Part shown: positions 34,990-47,430 of the stretch, piece by piece | How positions within the stretch are numbered: position 1 is the stretch's first letter | Layout of the letters: every line of letters starts with the position of its first letter | Assembly: GCF_019578655.1 (NCBI RefSeq) | Contig: NC_063265.1 | Coordinates: forward strand, 21,128,285-21,192,284 | Direction of reading: 5' to 3' | Length of the DNA: 64,000 nucleotides | From: Ricinus communis | Taxonomy: Eukaryota; Streptophyta; Magnoliopsida; Malpighiales; Euphorbiaceae | Translations under genes and position numbers: made by a program | The notes under the pieces: generated by a model | Databases searched by the model: none | Told to the model about the DNA's origin: nothing | Seen by the model: the letters and a program-made list of their open reading frames with translations, nothing else

Positions 34990-35600
34990 TTTAAGATAGT
35001 GCATTAAATGCACTATTGAGTGAAAATCATGGTCACGCTTCTTGCCTCATGGTTGGGATTCTTAAAACATCCCTAATGGCTATTTAACATGGCAAATAGG
35101 TATAGGCTTCTTCAAAGATGTTTGATGGCGGTTTGCAACAATCACATTCTATCATGAAATTCGCAGTCGTGTTTCTAAGGGCTATGATCGCGATTTTGAG
35201 CTTTGAAATTTTAGTAGCCTTTGCCTCTTTTCTCTTGATTTTCACGGTCGCACTTTCCTTGGTGCGGTCGTGATTTTTATCTTGAGAACTCTAATAGCTT
35301 ATGCCATGTGAATGGTGCTTTTCGCAATCACGCTTCTATAGGATCCAGTCGCTTTTCAAGCAGACTTAACTATTGAAAGCAACTCAATCTATAAGAATAC
35401 TTGATAGATCATTAGATATAAACTCAATTTGAATGTCAAGTTTAAAATTAGAGACTTTAGCTATATTATAAATCATCTAAGCTAACATACAAAAATGCTT
35501 ATAAAAGTATTTTTAGAATATATTTATCAAATAATCACTAACTTTTACAAAAAGAACTTTTCAAAATAGCACTTTATCATTGGCTACAACTATTTTAAAT
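34990..35600. other. Unassigned repeat-like block
   Basis: Recurrent phrases around CGCAATCACGCTTC, GGTCGCACTTTCC and GCGGTCGTGATTTT suggest degenerate LTR or satellite-like material. I could not tie it to a family, and it has no coding signal. Confidence 0.35.
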
Positions 35601-36221
35601 AGTTATCCAAACTGAGCCTTTACCTTCTTTGATAGGCACCTTAAATTAAGGAGAAAAAAGCTAGAAAAGCCCTACAAATGCTGAGTAAATGAGAAAAAAG
35701 CTGTCCAAAGGAGTCTTGAATGCCCAAAACATAGGCTTTATATTTCTAAGGAATAAGAAATCAAAGCCTTTGATTTCTGAAGAAGAATTGGCTAAAACTA
35801 CTATACAAAATTGAGATCCATGATTTCATAAGGCATAAAAATTGAGGCCTTCGATTTTGCTAGAGCTAGACAAAAATGAACAGGTGCTAGTAATCCTTTT
35901 TCTAGAAGGACTACATATTGCTTTTAGGGTTCTATTCACAGGATAGAACAAAATACCCTAGCCACCATACGTTAAGGATATATGTTTAGTCTTTTATGCT
36001 TTTAATGTGTTTTATTGAAGATTAAAGAAAAAAGACCTACTTATCACTCTCTCTAGTTACTTTGATTCTACAACTCTTCTTTAGTTATTTTGGAATTCAT
36101 GCGTAGCTAAAGTCCTTTCCCCTCTAGGGATGGGGTTATTCTCTTATCTTGCTATAATTTTAGAATGAATATTATTTGAGTTGATGAACGTTGAATGATG
36201 ATTTAAGGTGTTAACCTAAGG
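35601..36221. mobile_element. Probable gypsy (Athila-like) LTR piece
   Basis: Includes GTAGCTAAAGTCCTTTCCCC and GATGGGGTTATTCTCTTA, phrases I associate with Athila-like LTRs in rosids. It is interrupted at about 36222 by a SIRE-like LTR piece. Assigned from pattern memory only. Confidence 0.35.
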
Positions 36222-36660
36222 GTCATTTAACCTCTATTTTGATCTTAACACCCAAATTGGTTGTTGCTGATTATTTCATTGAGTGCCTATGACTTAATCC
36301 TATAAAGGTTCAAGTATTAAATAAAAGCTTTTTAAGTAATTCAAATTGGTTTGGTAAAGACACGTAAAGTGTGAGGTCACTTTTCATTTGGTCAAGTTGA
36401 CCATCAATGGGCAAAGAGCACCTAAAAGCCTCCTAATCACCATGAGACACTTGGCAATCAACAATTCTTTTCTTTGAGAAGCACAAGGGCCGCCTAAAAC
36501 CAAAAAAAGAGTAATCTTTGACAGTGAGTTTTGCGACCTCAACCCTGAGTTCGGACAATCCAAACATGAGGGCAATTTTAGAGTGTAGGGGCATAAATCA
36601 CATTTAATGTTGAGTGAGTGACTATTGAGCTAGCAACCTATAAAGTAGAGTGATTGCCTA
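36222..36660 (+). mobile_element. SIRE-like copia LTR fragment
   Basis: Matches, in inverted orientation, about 27400-27860: shared ATTTTGATCTTAACACCCAA, the GGTCAAGTTGACCATC block and the CATTTAATGTTGAGTGAGTG block. It lacks the distal half of the LTR. The two pieces are not a pair of one element because they lie in opposite orientation. Confidence 0.6.
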
Positions 36661-39600
36661 AATCTTAATCTCAACCGGCTCTCCAGCTAATCCTAGCCTT
36701 CTTTCCTTCTTAGGACCAGTCGTAAAGGCCAGTTGACTTTGTTTCTTCTCTGTTCTAGACCGGTCTTGTCAACTGGTCCTCTCTTGGTGAATCGATTTAA
36801 GGGTCGATTCACTAGTGTGGCTTTTTGAGCCGATTCTAGAGCTGGCTCAGGCTTAAACTTTCTTTAGTTCCTCATAAAATTATCGTAAAACCAACAAAAC
36901 ACATAAATCATAACTCAGTATCACAATCAAATAAAAACTCTATAGAAATGCAAGTATGTAACCTAAAACACACGTAATTTCTAATAAAATATACTTATAA
37001 TGTAGAGTTATCGAAAAAATTTCCATACTTGAATTATTACTTTTCCTTAAGTAATGACAATCAATACTTCCTAAAACTGATCAACCTACTCGGATTATGG
37101 AAACAACTCAATAACTTTGGATACAATCTCATAGTTGCCATGCAATGTCGTTATAAAAAGAAACTAATATAATTAACTCACTTCAAGTGCCACACTAATT
37201 AAGGCAAGAGTGTGTGTGTATATGCAATTTTGAAACAAAATCAGCAACAACAACCAATTCAATCACCTATGAAACTATCTGATCATACCATCTTAGTCTT
37301 TAAAGCATTTATCTCAACCTCTTCTATTAGTTTGATTTTTTTTCATTGCCCTGAGATTGCCTTCTCTTTCTTTTTATCATCCCGGATTTGTTCTTTTTGA
37401 GTACTTGGATGATAACTAACTCTTTTCCTTAAGATGTTCATAGTCTTTTTACATGAGTACTAATACTTGTGGTGAAAGCACCCGGTTACTCTCTTATGAT
37501 TTTTCGAAATGAATAAGATAGAATAGAAGAATCCCCTTCATGAAACATTTTCCTCAGTGTTAAAAGATAACTTAATTAAATTAATAAAGGAAGTAGTACT
37601 TCCCATGTGTCTTTCTTTCCTCTTGATTCGATGTTCCTATAATCGGATATTACAGTTATGCTCGATTGAAGATAAGAGAATAAACTATAGCTATTAATAC
37701 TCAAACCAAAGAAATTAAAATTCTTAACATCACATTTCAAAATAAAAGTCTTAATGACAATCTTAAACTATAATAAACTTAGGAATGAAAAATAACGCAT
37801 CCATAACTAAGAAAAAGTAAAAAACACAAAGAGATAAGTAAAAATAAAAGAAAATCCGGACATGTAACAAAAACTAATGGAATGGGATGGAATCTCTACT
37901 ATTGTTTGCACTACTGCTCCAAAAGCTCTAGAGCCCTATCTATCTTCACTTCATTTGCTTGAACCTATCTCTGAAGTAAATCTAAGACTACTCTCTATTC
38001 TTGAACATCTCTCCTCAATCCTTTATAACTACTCAAAATTCGTTATAGGAGTGATCATCTTGGTCTTGCACTTCTTCTTTGATTAGGTACCTCAATAGGA
38101 GGGTCTACTTGATGCTCCGCTTTTGGGAGGCTTCATTGGATTCCTCTTCTATCTCATCATTTCCTCTTTCCCCTTCATTTCTTTCCTTTTTCTTCCTGTC
38201 ATTCTCTTAAGGGGTTCCCTATCCAAATTCCTCTAAATCCCTCTAATTTTCCTATAACTTATGCTCTGTAAGTTACCCTTAGTAAGCTCATCGGTAGAGG
38301 TAGTCATTACCTTTAGCGCTCCTTCCACTTTCATGCCCAAGCTTTCTATGAGTTTGGTGATCAACCTCAGATAAACAGCTTTTCCACTCTTTTGAATCTC
38401 ACCACCTCTCTCATATGCTCGATTATAATCGGAGTAAGGGGAATCCTTTGAACTCTTCTATCAAACACATGGAACATCTTGTCCATTATGTACATGTTGA
38501 AAATCCTCGCTTCATTTAACCCACTAGCTTTTGGCATCACATTACAACTCATTAAATAAACCACCAAGCGCTCTCTAATAGTAAGGGGCTTGCATAAAAT
38601 TAATTCACACCTTTTCATTGTAGAAAATTGAATACTAAACCTCTTTAGGTACATGCTGATAGTCCAATTTACATCAGAGACAACCAAATCTCTAATTAAG
38701 TGGAAGGTTGGTCCAACTGTAGAAACATTTAGGGTTCTTACACGGTAGTTCTCTATTATATTCACTCTGGTTCCCTTAACCCAAGTAGAGATAGAATCTA
38801 AGTTCTTATTATCCTTCTCTATAATATTAGCATAGAAATGTTTAATTAAGTCCAAATAGTCATATTGGGTATGTCTAGTACACCCTCTCATTCAATATTC
38901 TTAAAAGCTCCACTTAAATTGAAAAGAGCTTCAATTTGGGTGCTAAAGCCTTCTCCATAATGATATGATTGCCACTCTTCCTATTAAACCATAATTCATG
39001 GTCTCTTGTAGTGAAACTCATAAGGTCATTATGAGTGACCTCATCTCTATCAGTTCTACCCAGTACTAGCCTTGGTTTTCCTTGCTAATGTTTTTTCCCT
39101 AGGCATGTTTCTTAAATATAGTCTCAATTACTTAAATTAATCTTTAATTCACAATGCCCAATCACAACACACAAACTCAATTGAAGCACCAATTTAGTAA
39201 TTCCTACTCAATTTTACAAATTTTCTAATTCAAAACCCTAACACTCAATATATGCCCAACTTGCAATTTAGTCTCTAATTAAGAAGGGAAGTGAAAGATC
39301 CTCTTGCGTCAAGGTGAGAACAACCAAAACCCCAAAGGAAAGGAGGAAGAACACTTAATTTTTGTCGAGAATGTCGAAATCTCCTATCTTTGACAAACTT
39401 GGCTACAAAGTGAACTAAATGTGTTTAAAAGTGTTTAGACGTGTAAATTTGGGGTTGGGTTGGAAGAAAATTGAAAAGAATGATTGATTTTAAGTTTAGA
39501 TTGAGAGGATTTGAGTCCCATCATAAATAAGGGCCGGTTCGAGGATTTATGCAGGACCGGTGCATGTCTAAATTTTCAGTCCTCTTTTGTTCTAAACCAG

Positions 39601-39700
39601 CTCCACGATGGGCTCTCAATGTTTTGTAGGTTGAGGGCTACTTGTAGGGCCAGTTCACCTTAACATGGCTTTTCTTAGAGCTTTTTTTTAAAATCAAGAT
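36661..39700 (-). mobile_element. Gypsy (Athila-like) remnant
   Basis: Two blocks rich in CCGGTT, GGCCAGTT and GAGCC phrases (36672-36870 and 39520-39700) look like diverged LTR pieces on either side of a minus-strand coding relic. A gag-like start (MPREKTLARKTKAS) occurs near 39100, and a 174-codon ORF lies at 38367-38891. Boundaries are uncertain and no RT was recognised. Confidence 0.45.
38367..38891 (-). pseudogene. Putative plant-transposon protein domain ORF (174 codons)
   Basis: The longest open stretch in the 35-40 kb region. It reads YLDLIKHFYANI, then WVKGTRVNI, then a Trp/Arg-rich middle and LIRERL-like and MPKASGL segments. This follows the layout I know from Athila-like gag-region proteins annotated as putative plant transposon protein: FYAN, VRG..I, the W...I..P..H...M block. 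The first Met is inside the domain and no gene model can be closed around it, so it is most likely a retroelement relic. I am not certain of the family. Confidence 0.45.
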
Positions 39701-40725
39701 ATAATACTGATGAATCTAGTAAAGAAAAATTAAGATTCACGAATCCAAATGAAAATAAACTTGTTTTATTAATAACTGAAAGAAGCATTAAATAATAAAA
39801 CAAAATCCAAATCTAAAAAAATAAAATCAAATAACTAGAAGCTAACTAACTAATGTTCCAAAAATTTAAGTTAACTAATCCATATATGATTCCAATTCTA
39901 GCATCTAACAGCCTTACAAATACTTTCTTGGGCGTCCTTTTCTCCTCTTAACCATGGAAGATTGTTCAACCTTCCTTGGACATCCTCATCTTTTTCTCGG
40001 TATTAAGGTGACATGAGCATGCTTCCTCGGGGGAGGAGTGGCTTATTTTTCTTCCCAATCACTAGGTTTGCTAGGATCACTCTCTATGTTATCATCTGAG
40101 CTTGGCGCCTCAGCTAAAGCATTTTCTCCAGTATTTTATCCAAGGAGTAAGTATACTTTATGGCTTTAGGGTATGCTCGTTGATAAGCTAACATGGTTGT
40201 TATCACTTATGGCCTTAGATCCCATGGCTTGCTCTTCCTATAGTGTGGTGTCCAACTTCTAGAGGATGAAATATAGGTATTAGGAAAATCTCGCTTTGCA
40301 AACTTAGTAGGGTATGGTATGGGTGATCTTTTGATAATGATCTATGCCTAGAGTGAGGTGGTGATGGTGTGGTAATGAAGTGATATCATACACCAGAGTT
40401 TCCCTAGTATTCATGGCTATAGTAAGAAGAATATAAAATCTATTGGTGTGGAGAGGAGGGTATTAGTGTGATAATAATAATAATGGATACTTTTAGATAA
40501 TTATATTTATTATTTATATAAACTAATAGTATTTTTAATACACGTGTATATTAATCATTGTTAATTTGTAATTCATTATAAATATTATCTATAATGATAT
40601 GGCATTAAGGTTATTAATTGGTTGTGTGTATTGTTCTTAACTTGTTTATTTTAATAGAGTTAGACTTTCAGAATTAGATTTATACTTAATAAATTATTAA
40701 TATTTTTATTGATAAAATGAATTGA
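39701..40725. other. Unassigned low-coding region
   Basis: AT-rich sequence with a few GC-richer phrases at 39925-40330 that may be decayed retroelement coding sequence. No motif could be recognised. Confidence 0.4.
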
Positions 40726-41310
40726 TGTTTGGTGGAAATTTGATGTTGAACGTGCCACGTGTGTAAGGTACACGAACCATTGAAATTGAATTGCACTTTG
40801 ACTTCTATAATCAGAGTAATTGTAAATTCCTAAGCTTCTTTACCACAATTTGCTTAGATCCTAATGAAATACTATTGGAAATAATGTGTTTGATGCAAGA
40901 AATTAAATTGAGAGTAAAAGCCAAATAATTTAATAGAAAGAAAATCGGATTGCATTCATGATAATATCAACATTGTTGGAAATCGAAAAGCTTGAATTGA
41001 AACAAGACTTGTATTTGAAAAGTACTAGAATTGAAACAAACAAAACTTGAGTAAATTAAAAAAGCTAGAATGATAGAATTTATTTGTTGTTGTTGTTCTC
41101 CAGCCCCCTTTGTTGCCCTCTTCTTCTATTTATAGAGTACTCCAAGTTAATTGCATCTTGAGGAAATAAATGTTGGAGAGCCCTATTATCTTAGCTACTT
41201 AGGGAGTTATTTTATAGAGAGTGTCAAGTAACTCATATCTTTGTGTACTAACTATTAGTTTGTGCTCCACTTTTACACTCCTTTTGTAATCCATTGACCC
41301 ACTATAATAT

Positions 41311-44159
41311 TGTAACACCCGGAATTTTTTATATATTTAATAATGAGTTTTATTTAAGTTAATTTTAGCTTTATTATTATTGGGTTTAATTTGAAATGAT
41401 TTAATGAAAAATTTAATATTAATCAAATAAATGAGCTATTTTCTATACCCAATTAGTTTGAAATTTTCAGAAATTATTCAAGTAAATTATTTGAGAAATG
41501 ATTATATTTTGGTTATTCAAAATTTTTCCAAATGCATATTTATATAAGTAAAATTATATATCGGAAAATTTTGGAAGAAATTATAAAGGATGTTTTTATA
41601 AAAGAATTTTGGAAAAATTGGTATTATAATTGATTAGTAGTATTAAATTTTAAGTTGGAATTTGATTATTTAATTTAATTGTGTGTTAGGACTAAATTGG
41701 AGGATTATTTTGGGAATAAGGATTGAAAGTATAATGTTATTTTTATGGGGTTTTAATGGAAATTTGTGAGCTTGGTATTTTTGTAAATAAATATGTCGGT
41801 CAGGGGTATTTTTATAATTGTGTATTTTCAATAATTCGGATTTGGCCCAAATTAAATAGTTAGGGGCTTAATTGAAAGGCTAAAAAGAAGTTTAGGGATT
41901 AAATTGGAATTCTGCAGGATGAAATTGTAAGTAATTAAGAAAGTTGAGGGACCAAATTGTAATAAGGATAAGTTCAGGGGTCAAATGTCGATATTGAAGG
42001 GAAAGAAATCGGGGAAGAAGAAAGGAGGAGAGAGAGAGAGGGACGTTGCAGGCGTCGGCCGTCGGGCGGAGCTACTGAGGCGCACAGCTGCGGCCAGCAG
42101 CTGGTGGCCGGAAGAGCGCGGCGGCGGCGGCGGCGTGTTCCGGCGTTGTTGGCGGCCGAGTTGGGTGGCGATCGGCTCCTCTCGACGAGGGCTCTCTTCC
42201 CGGCGGCGATGGCGGCGAGTTGCAAGATCCGGAAGTGAAAGTTAGAGTGGCAGCCCACGTTTTCCGTGAGATCCGGCCGGAGGATGGATGATCGGAGGAC
42301 GTATCCCGACTCTCCTCCGCTTCAAGCTTCGCGATGGCACTGGTTTCGTGGGCGATCGGGCTTCGTTTGCAAATCGACAGTCGAGATCGTCCGCAAATCT
42401 CTCCCGGATGATCGGGTGTCGGATCGGAAAATCGAAAGCGGGGATCGTCATCGGTAGCGTCATTGTGAGTCCGATGGTGTGTTCGGATCGTCGATCGGAC
42501 TCGGCCGGCGATCGAGCATCTCGGTAATTATCTTTGGCCCGTTAATTTTAGAAATTCTTGGTTTAATTGTGTCTATTGGATTATTTTGAGTATTTGATGA
42601 TTATTGTGAGTCAAAAATAATTGTCTGTCGATTCGCCTTGTGTTTTGTCTTTGTGTGGCGAGTCGGAAATAGTGAAGTTTGGGGACCCGACTCCCGTTGT
42701 TTAAATTGTTGGATATTGGAAGTGTTCTTCTGGCAGGTCCTGGACCCGTTTTTACGGGGGGTAATGTTCGTGTTGTAAGGGAGGTTCTGCCGGATTTTCG
42801 GTAGAATTCTCCCGAGTCGAGATTCTTAGACAGTCAGTCCTAGGAGTTTAGACCTAGGATTAATGATCGATTGTTCCATCGTTTTGATAAATTATTTTCC
42901 GTGACTAGATGATCGCTCACCGCTCCAACCGAGGCACCGGAGCGAGCTAGGAGGTCGCCAAACCCTGTGAGTTAAAGTCATATATCGCTTACGCACGTGT
43001 CATGCATAAAATTTGATTTGCTACTGTGAATATTTATTTGCAATTTTAATTTTTCATTTAATTATTATTATTATCATTTGCATGATGCTTTTAATTACTA
43101 TTTAAATATATTTTTCCTTTATTACCAATTTTAATATTGCATGATGACTCGGGATGGGACGGTAGAACATAGGAGTTGGATGAGTGTCCCAAATATAATC
43201 CCGAGAGAGATAGGGAAAGGGTAAAGAGGTAAAAATTTTAAGAAAGAAAGATTAGGACTGCCTGGTCGAGCATCGCTCTCTGGGCTTAGTAGAGTGTGGT
43301 TGCTTGGGAGTAAGGTCCCCGGTCGAGCATTGCTCTCGGGCGCCGACTTATTTGGAAATTTAAGTGACCGATCGGAGGTAAGGTCCCTGGTCGAGCTAAG
43401 CTCTCACGGGGCAGTCTTATTGGATAAGAGAGCCGAAAGGCTAAGGCCGAGAGTTAAGTGGACCGGAGGTAAGGTCCCTGGTCGAGCTTTGCTCTCTGGG
43501 CGCCACTCCTGTTGGCATGAGAGGTTTGAGATGATAGAGTTGAGGTTAGTTGAGACATAAGTGTTGAAATAATCGAGATTTTAGAGTTGGGATTAGAGTT
43601 CTACTGAAGTACTCCGTCCCGTTGCATGTGGAATAAATTTTGTTTAAGCATGGCATGACACATATGTTTTAACATGACACGTATGGTTCGCGTGATTTAT
43701 TAATTATTTTAAAATTAAATAAGGTGACATTGAGATATTTGAAACTGTTTTAGATATATGATTTTAACTCACTCTCGAGACTGACAGTCTCATTTTTACT
43801 GTTTTTCAGATTCGTGACTGTTAGTTCTCTTGCGACTCTTATTCAGTAACCCGACTCCTTCATCATCGGGTGATGTATTTGATTTGGTATGTAAATTGGT
43901 AAATCTTAGATTCTCCGCAGTAGTAATAGTAGATGTATCAGTTGTAAATTTTCTGAGCTTCAGGTCTCGCCTAGTTTTTCTGGCAGACCGAAGTATTTAT
44001 GTAGAATGTAGCTGTTAAGATAAAGTGTGGCTTTAATAATACTAATTTGAGATGAGATTTGTTTAAATTAGTGAGTGTCAGGCTTACTACGGGTTTCGGT
44101 GGCCTTAAGCCTACCCATTCCCTAGTGCCGGTCACGGGCCCACGGGTGGGGTCGTGACA
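41311..44159 (+). mobile_element. Solo LTR of a chromovirus-type gypsy element with perfect TSD
   Basis: 2,849 bp beginning TGTAACACCCGGAA and ending GGGTCGTGACA, the end signature I know from Tekay/Del-type plant chromovirus LTRs. It is flanked by AATAT on both sides (41306-41310 and 44160-44164), a perfect 5-bp target-site duplication, with no internal domain. A solo LTR arises by recombination between the two LTRs of a full element. The middle (about 41990-42530) is strikingly GC-rich and CpG-rich in this AT-rich window. Confidence 0.92.
43260..43510 (+). repeat. Imperfect tandem repeats inside the solo LTR
   Basis: Four irregularly spaced units share a GGTAAGGTCCCTGGTCGAGC-like core followed by GCTCTC and GGGCGCC. 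The inverted LTR fragment has the same series at about 28910-29190, so the repeats belong to the family. Confidence 0.75.
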
Positions 44160-44233
44160 AATATTTAATTAATTAAATTGGACTCAAAAATTCTATTTTC
44201 CAATAGCTTGGCTAAAAAATAATTATGGTGCCA

Positions 44234-44250
44234 ATAATTGCCCCCTGCGC
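44234..44250 (-). other. Polypurine tract of the LARD-like element
   Basis: On the minus strand GCGCAGGGGGCAATTAT directly precedes the 3' LTR start (TGGCACC). Confidence 0.55.
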
Positions 44251-44875
44251 ATGTATTCGCCAATAACACGTGTAAATCAGCTCCATTGTTCTCCTCCATT
44301 TAATACATGTAGCAATGTAGCAATAAACAAGCCACCTTTTTGTCTTCTTGAATTTCTCTCTCTACTAGTGGCACCTCTTTATTTTCAGCTACCTTACATC
44401 GGAAAAGACAGCAACTTGCTAACCTCATAGCCTACTTTTCACTAATCGCACGATGTTGAGGAGGACAACCATCACACTGTCGCTACTTGTTCCTCTGCTA
44501 CTGCCTCTTCTCTGTTCAACGATGTTGGTACTACATCAATGGTTTTCCTTTCACTAGTCGGTCAATCCTTACCACCTACTACTTCAACCGAGAGCCGGTT
44601 GGTTTGATTCAAATTGAAATCATCTTATTTGTACATGACTCTTTGAGTTAATTGGTGAGATTCTATCTGCATAAATTCTTGGTACTGGGAAGTATACCCA
44701 CCTGCAAAAAGCCTTTCCAAGTTTATCAAATAAAATGCTAAAAAGGTACTTTTTTTATCCAAATATTTGATTTTTATGTGTTTATTTATTGGGTAACTGT
44801 GCATAATTATATTTAAATTGCTAGAAAACTTTTTAAAATGTAGCCTGATATATATAAAAAATAGTTTATTTTTTA

Positions 44876-45430
44876 TTGGATCCCTAAGAACATTTCCAAC
44901 TTGAAGCTCTAGGGGTACCCAAATTACTTGGGGATTTTGAATTTTTTTTTAAATATTACCTGGATCCCCAAGAACATTTCCAACTTGGGACTCTCGAACT
45001 AAAATATTTTAAAATATTATCTAAATCTCCAAGAACATGGGGCTCCTTATTTAAAATATTATCAGTTAATTTGGAGAATCTGATAGACAAAATTGGAGCA
45101 CCAAGAATTAATTTTACTTAGGATTCTCATATTAAAATAATTATCGATTAATTTTAAAAATTCGATGGACAAAGTTAGAGCGTCAAGAACTAGTTTTACT
45201 TAGGGATTTCATATTAAAATATTATCGTTCCTAAGAAACAATTCTAACTTGAGGAACTACTTAGGGCTCCCGACTTAAAATATTTTAAAACATTACTAGA
45301 TCTCCAAGAACAATTTTAACTTGAGGAACTACTTGGGGCTCCCGACTTAAAGTATTTTAAAGTATTATTGGGTTCCCAAGAATATTTCTAACTTAGAGAA
45401 CTACTTGAGACTCCACTTTAAATATTTTAT
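44876..45430 (+). repeat. Degenerate tandem repeats in the LARD-like interior
   Basis: About seven units of 65-90 bp share the core CCAAGAACA-TTTCCAACTTG, a short GGGCTCCCGACTTAAA-like part and AATATTTTAAAATATTA. Spacing and sequence vary, so the array is old. Confidence 0.7.
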
Positions 45431-46640
45431 TGGTCTTTCACATATTTATTCCTTGAAGAACCATATATTTCTAGCACCAATAAAATATTTAAATTATAAC
45501 ATGCTCAGTTTCCACATACCTATACAATAAGGCTTTTATCCTTAAAATTTTTAATAATTCAAATAATTAGTACGTGTACACCTGTTTAGTTTTACGTTGT
45601 GGATCAGTGCCTAGTTCACCATCATGATTCTTCTAAGACCACCAACGCTTTCCGTTATGAAGATATAGCTCCTGCTAATTGGAGAGGTGGTATGCTTCTT
45701 TTCTCATTAACTTTGATGTGTGCCTACTACTTCCTCATATTATCTTTAATATAGAACATGTTTCTACTGTGTGCCTTCTCTTTTATGTGTTTTTTGTATA
45801 TGTTTTGTCTCATCTTACATCATTTTTGTCATTCCTTATTCAGTAATCACAGATCATAAATAAAACACTAAAAATAAAAGTGGCCATGAGGCCTACTTTT
45901 ATTTAATTTCTAATGGTGGTTTTAGAACTTTACAGTAGAATAACAAATAATAGAAAATAACTAAAAAAGTTGGCCATTTATTTTAGTCTTATATAGATTC
46001 CAAGAGTAGTAGAAAATATTATTTCAATCTTTTTCTTGATCGTAGGTCGGCCTTATGCCTCATTATTTACTTTTTGTTTTAAATATGTTGTACCTTATGT
46101 GTAGTTCTTTCTGTAATCTTACTAGCCAATAAAAATTTTCCTTTTCACACAGAAAGAAAAGTCAAACAAGCTAAGTAAGTACAATAGTTTGCATAAAGGT
46201 ATAAAATTTCCAATAAGGCACAACAATTGGCAATAAAATTAAGAAAAATAAGTAGAAATAATTTATTGCCAATTGCTAATTCAACAGATGAAATTCATAA
46301 ATTTTAGTTACCTCCTTATACATATTGACATATGATTCTCTATAGAGGTAAAATTCTCTTTTGGTTTGTCAAATACCCCTTTAAATCACCATATTGCCTT
46401 TGAAGTCTTTCATCTTGTGTTCTTGTTAGTGGTTGGTGCCACGACAAATCTCTAAGTAATTATCTTCTTTAACTAAGTATTTCTTAGGGATTCACAATTT
46501 GCATAATTATTTTCCATCTAAAGATCTCTCATTTTCTTTCCTCTTTTTATCAAATGTGACAATTGGAAATGACCTGTCATTGAGGTGGCCATGTCTTAAC
46601 AGATTTCTTGGAGAATTTTTTAGTTCTTTCTTAATTTTTC

Positions 46641-46901
46641 CTATTGATGTTGCTTGCCTTTTTCTTTACGAGCACTTTTAGGAACATTTGGAGAGACTTT
46701 TGAGGAATGCCTCCCGAATTTCTTAATAGTAGAAGCTTGATGAAGCAACATAGACCTACCATTGAAGTGACCATGTGGTGTCTTTATACAATTATTGTTC
46801 TCATCCTTCTTTTGTGGTGGAAGATAACTTTTCTCTACATGTATTGATGGCCATTTCTCTCTGGATAACTTATAGGATGAATGCCCACTAGGCTCTTCCA
46901 T
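46641..46901 (-). CDS. Hypothetical 86-codon ORF inside the LARD-like element
   Basis: A Lys/Ser/His-rich open stretch (MEEPSGHSSYKLSREKWPSI at its start). I recognise no domain. Upstream on the same strand (47000-47300) are further coding-looking phrases (YYDPYYNTYEEY, KLVYKHMEEIMKSQKE) broken by stops. Together they could be the relic of a gag-like protein or a captured host fragment. No catalytic motif is visible. It is probably not expressed as a protein. Confidence 0.25.
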   Translation of the reverse strand: MEEPSGHSSYKLSREKWPSIHVEKSYLPPQKKDENNNCIKTPHGHFNGRSMLLHQASTIKKFGRHSSKVSPNVPKSARKEKGKQHQ

Positions 46902-47408
46902 ATCAATGGGCCTTAAAATATTGATAAAACATCCTGGCCCTTTGGTCTAAGACATTTCAGAGCCAAACTGAAGTAACTTTCTTTACAATATTAATCATTG
47001 TTGAACTAAATTGTTGTAATAATTTTTCAATTGCTTTCTTTTTGGCTTTTCATAATCTCCTCCATATGTTTGTAGACTAATTTTGCTATAATCATGAAAT
47101 TATCAGTCAATGAAGGAGTGTTAATATTAAAAATATTCACTGAAAATAAAAAAGCTTTATGCTCTTCTACAACATGTCCTGTTAGGGTGTAGAGAGCATC
47201 ATGATAATGATTTTCTTCGTGAGAAAAAAGATTATATTCTTCATATGTATTATAATATGGATCGTAGTATGGAGTAAAATCCTATTCATAAGGAACATTC
47301 AGATTATGCCCTACTGTTACAGGCGCAAATTCCAAGTTTTGAGACTTGGCAATATAGATTTCAAAAAAAGAAACATTTCTGGATATTGATGACATTCTTT
47401 ATGACAAG

Positions 47409-47424
47409 GCTCACTAGGCGTGCC
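47409..47424 (-). other. Primer-binding-site-like sequence of the LARD-like element
   Basis: The minus strand reads TGGCACGCCTAGTGAG four to six bases after the LTR end CCAAACA. It resembles the TGGCACGCCCGGTGGGAC motif seen after LTRs in many plant gypsy elements. Confidence 0.55.
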
Positions 47425-47430
47425 AAATTA

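Larger units (their letters stand above)
40726..44233 (-). repeat. 3' LTR of the LARD-like element, split by a solo LTR
   Basis: Starts TGTTTGGTGGAAATTTGATG and ends GAATTATGGTGCCA-like on the + strand. Bases 40726-41170 match 47431-47937. Removing 41311-44159 and one 5-bp duplication leaves 654 bp. Confidence 0.7.

Noticed and set aside
41974..42527. Overlapping ORFs on both strands in the GC-rich part of the solo LTR
   Set aside because: They arise from GC-rich, stop-poor LTR sequence; the frames conflict and the inverted family copy does not keep them open. Not genes.
44876..45430. CRISPR-like array
   Set aside because: The spacing and repeats are irregular and degenerate, and the context is a plant retroelement; these are ordinary tandem repeats.
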